Source of the DNA: Amia ocellicauda
Lineage: Eukaryota > Chordata > Actinopteri > Amiiformes > Amiidae
DNA length: 64,000 nt
NCBI RefSeq assembly: GCF_036373705.1
Contig: NC_089855.1
Span: 4,316,501-4,380,500 of the forward strand
Direction of reading: 5' to 3'
Shown here: in pieces, positions 57,971-64,000 of the stretch
Position numbering within the stretch: position 1 is the stretch's first letter
Layout of the letters: each line of letters begins with the position of its first letter
Position numbers and translations under genes: made by a program
Notes under the pieces: generated by a model
What the model was told of the DNA's origin: nothing
What the model saw: only the letters and a program-made list of their open reading frames with translations
Databases searched by the model: none

Positions 57971-58528
57971 GAAAATACACAGAGATGGGTGGGGTTTGTT
58001 TGGGACATTTAAAAGTCTGTTAAACATTATATAGTTCACAAGTGGGAGTTATTTTTAGTTAAAACGGATGATTTCCCAGAAGAGGTGCATCGATTTAAAA
58101 AAAAATAAACGGGATGAATTCTTCCCACATAATGTGGTTTTGACATATTTAATACTGTACATAAACCCCCAGTTCAGACCTGGCAAATGCATTTCAATTT
58201 AAATACAATTTTTAGTGTTTTCACTTGCAAATTCTCAACCAGAGACTCTCTAATTGATATTAATTGGGTAATTTCAATTGCTTTGTGATTACAGTACATC
58301 TGGGCTAATAATCAATTAAACTGTACTAATCTTTGTGCCGACTAACCCACTTCAGATCATCAAAGGGCCTGTAGCCATGATTTCTCTCTGTTTTTAGTAG
58401 TGTTTCAGTACATTTCTTTGAATTAGTGCCCCATAGGGTATGATAGGGCAAGTTTTTATACTTTCTTCCAAACTGAAATAATGAATTAATCGATTGTACA
58501 TCAACATTTTACAAATTTGTATTATTTC

Positions 58529-58744
58529 GGTAAGGTGCTGTGATTCCTCATGAATTAATATATGAATACCATAGGATTTAAACATCAATACCTCATGATC
58601 ATCATCTGAGCACATGAACCTGCACTTACCCTAACCCTGTTATACAAGTGAATAACATAAAAACTCAGATGAAGTACGTGACATCTGATGTTTTCATCCT
58701 GGGGTATTCATATAGTAATCAATGAGGAATTACAGCACCTTACC
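58529..58744. mobile_element. Palindromic MITE
   Basis: The 216-bp segment begins GGTAAGGTGCTGTGATTCCT and ends with its near-perfect inverse (AGGAATTACAGCACCTTACC). The inverted similarity extends over about 40 bp from each end. It is non-coding. It interrupts the tandem-unit block, which continues uninterrupted at the same point in copy A (21430-21470). Confidence 0.8.
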
Positions 58745-58929
58745 ACATTATAAAGTATGACCATTCCCGTTAATTGTGACTAATTCGTCAATTGTTGAAT
58801 TGTTGTCACATCTAAGGCAATATGGTAGGTGTTGGTTACCCTGCTACTACTGCTACTGGTAAGGATAGCTGCTTTCTCCTGGTGCGTGTGTGTGTGTGCA
58901 TGTGCATGTGTGTGCATATGTTTTGCTTG

Positions 58930-59265
58930 GTGAACTAAAACGTGATCATACTTAAACTTGCATTCTTAAACTTTTTTCTTTGTATATTTATGAATAGTTT
59001 AGAATTGTTCGAACACTTTATTGAATTTGTGTGAAGCACTTCAAATGTATTTGTATTTTGTTTTTTCAGCATGTTTTCTTAGGAGCAGTGATCCTTTGAA
59101 CTTTTGCAATGCACACCATTGCTACATAGATTGTAACCAGCAAACATTGTATTATTTGTTTTATGTGTACTTTGTAATAAGGATTCAGCCTAGCTGATAT
59201 AGGGCAGAAAACACACTTTATGCACATTCTTGTTAAATTATTCCATTCAGTTGGAAGGGATCTAA
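58930..59265 (+). repeat. Repeat shared with 8930-9375
   Basis: Same order of matching words as at 8930-9375, in the same orientation, with small insertions. No coding potential. Confidence 0.7.
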
Positions 59266-59462
59266 GTGGGTATTGTAAAGTACATTATTTATTTACTCTG
59301 AGTTCACTTTGATCCTGGGACCATTAAAGGGTGGTGTACTCAACTCAACTATATAGTACCAGGTGTAGGAGCCAAGTAGTTTATTTGCCTGTGTTATTAT
59401 TTAGAATAAATATTGTTGGGGTAAAATTGCCCTCTATGTATTGTATATACCCACTGTATAAC

Positions 59463-59960
59463 TGTTAGAAAATATAAGAAACTTTCCAGTAAGTTACTAG
59501 TTAGGTTTTAATAGGATTTCTTTGTTTGTATTATGTTTTCTCTGCTCAAATTTATCTGCGGCAGGTGGAAACAATTTCTGCTTTGAGTAGCGAACTGAAA
59601 TTATCTATAACACGTTCTTATTAGTACAGCGTGTGTTTGGTACCAGCGCTTCCATGTCTGGACTAATTACAAAGAAAACCTTATGAATTATTGCTTCCCA
59701 TGTCTCAGAACTGCCCCGGGACATATGCCAAGAAAATATCATCCAGGTTCGGGACGGCCCCGAAACTCCTTTGAAATACTGCTTGTAGATGTATAAAAGG
59801 CTGTGTGAAACTTTCAATAAACTGAAGATAAACGAACAGACTTCGGTGTCTGGCTTTTCCTTCCCGACTCTCCTGCTGAGGGTCTCCACTGTTGCTGAAG
59901 CGCTCACTGGGGTGCCTGATTCACTGGGGAATCTGAAGGGTTGCTTCAACTGTACCTTAA
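59463..59960 (+). mobile_element. LTR-like segment
   Basis: TATAAAA at 59792-59798 is followed closely by AATAAA at 59816-59821 and then a GC-richer stretch, an arrangement of an LTR with a short R region. It lies within an insertion in the copy C upstream block (unit A lacks it). The exact ends and target duplication were not identified, so borders are approximate. Confidence 0.4.
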
Positions 59961-61144
59961 CAAATATATTTTATTCTGTATTTGTCTGTTATGCATTGTA
60001 TCAGTTGTACTGGGTTTCTTTAAGAGAGCAAGCTTTTTGTATGTTCCATGGCTTATACGCATACATATACATTTTAAATTAACTGTCATTTATATTCAGT
60101 TAGTTTAGCTATGGAGCCTCACGGTTTTCTGACCATGTCCTAACACCTGCGATAATTTATGAAATCGATTTGTTAACTGTATTATGATTACAATCAAAAT
60201 CCTGTAAATATTGAACCAGTGGAAACTGGAATAAATGTTTTATTTGCATTATTTACTGCAGAGTCTGTGTGGATAATGCCCACGCTAACTCAAAAAAAGC
60301 TGCTTCTACACCAGGTGTCGCATATGTTAAATGAAATAATTGCATCACTTTTGGGAGATGTTTTACCATTTCACAGATGTTACTGATGTAGGTTTTCATG
60401 CCTTTAATTTTCTGACTGCTGCAGTGAGGTGATGAGGGCATTTTTCTTCAGTGCTGTTTCTTATTTATTTATTTTGCAATATTTTGACTGGAAGAATCTG
60501 GAAATTATTCTCTTTGGGACCTAAAGCACCAGGTGTAATCTGCTATGCTTGCGCTGTTTAGGAAGATCATATGATGTGTAATTAATTTGATCAAATTAAG
60601 TGAATGAAAAAATTATGTCAATACTTGTTTCAAGGCTCTTGCCCAAGTTGTGCCTCTGTGTGTTGCAAGGTGTGTGGTCCTCTGGGTGTTGTGCACTGTA
60701 TTGTGTGTCCTGGTTAGGTATACTATTTGAGTTTCTACTCCTGTACTGTCAATAAGTAATACATGCTTTTTGTGTTTTCTAACTTTTAAACAAACAGCCT
60801 CTTGTGTTTGAAGAAAGCCGCGCAGCCCAAATTCAGCCAGGCAGGTCAATGACTCTGGGACTAAAAACACAAATGTTGATTTAGTGACTGGGCTTTAATC
60901 ACTTGTTATCACTATTTTAATATTATTATTGTAACACTTGCACTCATTATTATATTATTGTGTTTTTCTTTATTGGTTTTTCACTAGTGTTCAATGGTTT
61001 GCACATGTGTTTTATTATTCACTTTAATATTCTCTTTAATAATTATTCTCACATTTCTCCTGCTGATTGTTTTACCTGCACCCCCCACCTGTAGACAAAG
61101 ACTTGCCGGCTGACAGGCAGTCCGAGGTCCGGACTTGTTATTTT

Positions 61145-61850
61145 CTTCTAAGCTAGTTCTGACATAGTCTGGAGATATGTTTTCGGTCATTATCTTGCTG
61201 TAGGATGAACCCCTGACCAACTAGGCGTATACTAGAGGGTATTACATGGCGTTGCAAAATGCTGTGGTAACCGTTTTGGTTCAGGATGCCACTCACTGTG
61301 TAAGTCGCTGACTCTGGATCCAGCAAAAGAGCCCCAGACCATCACCTCCTCCATGTTTGACAGTTGGTGTCACACACTGAGGAACAAATCCTCTCACCTA
61401 CTCGACCGCTTACAAAAACCCTGTGTAATGAACCAAAGATTTCAAATTTTGATTCACCGGTCCATAAGACCTTCTTCCAGTCTTCAGTAGTTCACAGGTG
61501 GTGCCTCATGGCCCAGGCAAGCCTCTTTTTCTTATTTTGTCATCTTTGCAATGGCTTTCTTACTACCACTCAACCTGTAGCTCGAAGTCTTCTCTTCACA
61601 GTTGAATCTGAGACTTGCTTACTTCGACCAGTGTTAAGCTGTGCTTGAAGCTAATGTCCTGTGAGCCCCCTATCACACAAGCTGTTGACTCTCAGAAACT
61701 TGTCTTCTGATTCTGTTGTGGCTTTGGGTCTGCCAGACCTTTTCCTGTCAGAGTTTAAACCAGTTTCCAAGTGTCTTTTGACGGTGTAGGAATCTGTACT
61801 AATTGACACCTTGGCTTTCTTTGTAATTTCTCTAAAATAAATACCTACAC
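61145..61850 (-). mobile_element. Decayed Tc1-like transposon
   Basis: The minus strand has scattered remains of a Tc1 transposase in several frames, among them a GESKFEIFGS region around the first catalytic position (61440-61470) and a segment equivalent to the QQDN box near 61185. Frameshifts and stops are frequent. The terminal repeats are not clear. Confidence 0.75.
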
Positions 61851-61907
61851 TTTAAAGGGTTATAATGGTCTGTCTGTCTTCCTTTGTTAATTGCCTTTAT
61901 GTATGGT

Positions 61908-62045
61908 GAAAAAATAAAACGGCGGCTGTGAGATTTGCAGCGGCTGCGACATTTGGAAGTGCTGAAAAAATAAAGCAGGCTGCGACATTTGCAGCGACTT
62001 TGAGATTTGGAAGTACTGAAAAAATAAAGCAGCTGCTGCAGCATT
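61908..62045 (+). repeat. Minisatellite with ~55-bp unit
   Basis: About 2.5 copies of a unit marked by GAAAAAATAAA at 61908, 61964 and 62018 and by GCTGCGACATTTG-type words between. The open frame of 78 codons over it (Ala/Lys-rich) is likely chance. Confidence 0.85.
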
Positions 62046-62547
62046 TTAAGAAGCAATTACGGAAAGGGAGGGTACATTGTAAAATACATTTGACTTATGC
62101 CATCGGACAACAAGCAAGTCACGTCGTCCAAACCTGCTTCTCTGGAAGAGTCAACAGAATTTGAGAAAGGGGAGCCAACTGCACAGTGCAAAAAGTATTT
62201 ATATTAATATTTTTGTGATCTTCTGCTCTCTATCCACTTTGTGGTGACATATTAATAGAGTTATAGGGCTGTCCTAAAATGTATTAGTAGAGCACTTTCA
62301 ACACCTCCACTGTCACACATCCAGACCAGCACAGAGCCTACAGGGCCAGCTCTCTCTGGTGTCTGTTTGTCAGTGTCATGGAGGGTTATGTTTAAAGATC
62401 AACTGAAGAGAATTTCATAAAAATATATATTAACAGGAAAACACTAGTACCTTTTAGTATTAAGAATATGTAGCCCCCCGAAAAAGCTCACAGTGAAGAA
62501 GTAAGAAAGACTGGAATGCTGTCATACTGTCTCCATAAGTTAATGAA

Positions 62548-64000
62548 TGTAGAACCCGTCTCGGAAATAACTGGAAAAGTTTTTGAGATAAAGCAAATAG
62601 AACTTTAATATCAAGCTAGCTTGGAAGCACCACGTCAGGAATTCCTTCAGTGAGAACTTAATGTTTACCAATGTAATGAATGGGACTTTAACATCGACTG
62701 TGATTGCAATCTTTTAACACGGACTATCTTCACATTCTTTTAATGATTGTTAATACGCGTGCGAATGTATTGGGAGCACTTGAGCTAATAGGCTCAGTCC
62801 TGGTGAATCGGGATAAAAGGGGACAGCTGTGTACGATCGAGAGAGGCGAGGGGGATGACAGTGACAGTCCGAAGTCGAAGGAAAAGGGCAATCTGATCTC
62901 AACTGAGAGGAGGACTGGAGGAATTATTTGAAGCGTGCTTGACTGAACATGGACAGGCAGAGTGAGAGCGACGTCTGCCAACCAAAGACAGGAGTGGAGT
63001 TAAAAGAACTGGGCAAAGCGCAATTTGGACTAATTAATGAACTGTGTGAGTGGACATTCTCTTAAACCTTACCCATTCCCCAGACTGTTTTGTTGCAATT
63101 GTTTTGTATGGCCTTTACTTTTATTGTTTTTACCTGAGTCGCTAAGTATTAATTTTAGTATTATTTTATTATTATTATTATGGTTGGTTTGGATTAGTTG
63201 TGTGTATTCTATTTGGTATTTTGGTAATGGGTTATCTTTAAAGTAATTTTGGTTTTGTAGTTGGTTTGTTTTCATTTATCTTATATTGGGTTTGTAGAGG
63301 ACCTCCCTGAGGTCCAGTTATTTTGACCTCCATCCCAAGTTTGTTAGAGGTGTATAGACAGGGAAGTAAAAGGGTAGAAGGGATTTTAAAGTAAGTGGCT
63401 ATTTTTATGTGTGATTAATAAAGGCCATTTTTATTTACTTCTGTCTCCCTGATTCCTCCTCGTCGACTGTACTGTGTATTGCTCACCTTTCCGGACCCCC
63501 CCCCCCCCCAGTATACTAAAGGTAGTGGCAGCGATTACGTTACCCTGGGTGAGTGTAAATAGGTTTTCCCCCCAGAATAAATAGGCTAACGCTACACAAA
63601 CATGAGTGAAGCTCATAGGAAGATGACGTAGAATGTTGTGGCCGTTCATCCAATCAGAAGGTACAAGTCCGAGTCTGTTTTTGATCTGTCTTTCCGTGGT
63701 GATTGATGCAAAAAGCAGATGTCTGTCTTTGATGTGCACCAGGAAAATGCAATCCTACGGTCGTCATTTAACAACTGTCAATCGCTCATTAACAAAAACT
63801 GTTCCTGCCTATCTGGAGAAACAATTAAGTCCACAAACAGATTTTCAGCAAATAGGTGTAGGCTATTTCGGCATTGTGTGATCTTTTATTACTTACAGGA
63901 ATTTCTAACAAATTAACCTTGTTGACCTTTTGCTTAGGCTGCTAAAGCTAATTTGCTCAGTCTGTATACAAGCTATTTCTAATGCTAGTATTAATATAAA
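62548..64000 (-). mobile_element. LTR-like repeat, minus orientation, running off the window
   Basis: 62548-62671 and 63597-64000 together are the inverted counterpart of 8656-8127. The part between is a second LTR inserted into it. On the minus strand it ends GGGTTCTACA with an ATTAAA signal before it. Its start lies beyond the window. Confidence 0.65.
62672..63596 (+). mobile_element. LTR inserted within another LTR
   Basis: A 925-bp segment beginning TGTAATGAATGG and ending CTAACGCTACA is absent from the related copy at 8127-8656 (insertion point near 8537). It contains GATAAAAG at 62812-62819 and AATAAA at 63417-63422, as an LTR should. Both sides have CAA, a possible remnant of the target duplication, although 3 bp is short for an LTR. 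Confidence 0.65.

Larger units (their letters stand above)
57876..62547. repeat. Upstream block of the tandem unit (copy C)
   Basis: Matches the blocks of copies A and B. Shared parts are 57876-58528, 60320-60890 and 62290-62547. It has been expanded by a MITE (58529-58744), the repeat shared with 8930-9375, an LTR-like segment, a Tc1 remnant and a minisatellite. Confidence 0.85.

Overview
This window is vertebrate nuclear DNA, almost certainly from a ray-finned fish. The evidence is spliced tyrosinase-family genes with vertebrate exon boundaries, fish-type Tc1 elements, a DIRS element, Polinton/Maverick and Harbinger remnants, hAT elements, fish-type LINEs, and long microsatellites. There is no bacterial-type gene organisation, and no rRNA, tRNA or CRISPR array was found. 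The species cannot be named from the sequence alone.

The backbone is a tandem segmental duplication with a period of about 18-21 kb. Each unit contains, from left to right, (i) where it survives, a plus-strand immunoglobulin V-type exon, (ii) a minus-strand tyrosinase-like gene of four exons, and (iii) a characteristic upstream block. The upstream block occurs four times: at the left edge (1-255, belonging to a gene outside the window), at 19.5-23.0 kb, at 39.3-43.2 kb and at 57.9-62.5 kb. The three genes are copy A (14924-19471, pseudogene), copy B (36571-39341, intact, compact, about 437 aa) and copy C (45586-57875, intact, about 431 aa, introns swollen by transposons). All three stop right after the second copper site region and share a polyadenylation signal about 200-230 bp further on. 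They therefore lack the membrane anchor of classical tyrosinase and are predicted to be secreted. Two Ig V-type fragments (31.24-31.43 kb and 44.06-44.25 kb) are broken. The first keeps a J-like tail in the same exon and is followed by two in-phase 24-nt exons, an arrangement that recalls novel immune-type receptors of fishes.

Most of the remaining sequence is mobile DNA, much of it nested. Between 4 and 14.5 kb lie an intact Tc1 element, a deleted Tc1, an LTR, a Harbinger end and a frameshifted L1/Tx1-like LINE. Between 19.8 and 31.2 kb lie a 1.35-kb insertion, a solo LTR with a perfect 5-bp target duplication, a LINE 3' end, a Polinton/Maverick fragment with an integrase remnant, and a Tc1 remnant. 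From 31.9 to 35.4 kb a DIRS retrotransposon sits inside an LTR that itself sits just before a splice acceptor. From 46.6 to 56.9 kb the introns of copy C hold a hAT remnant, a 1.9-kb element with repeated subterminal motifs, a hAT inside a Tc1 with a perfect 8-bp target duplication, a long element with matching 16-bp ends, and a Harbinger-like MITE. At the right edge one LTR is inserted in another.

Only copies B and C and the Tc1 transposase at 4242-5282 look like complete, undamaged coding sequences.
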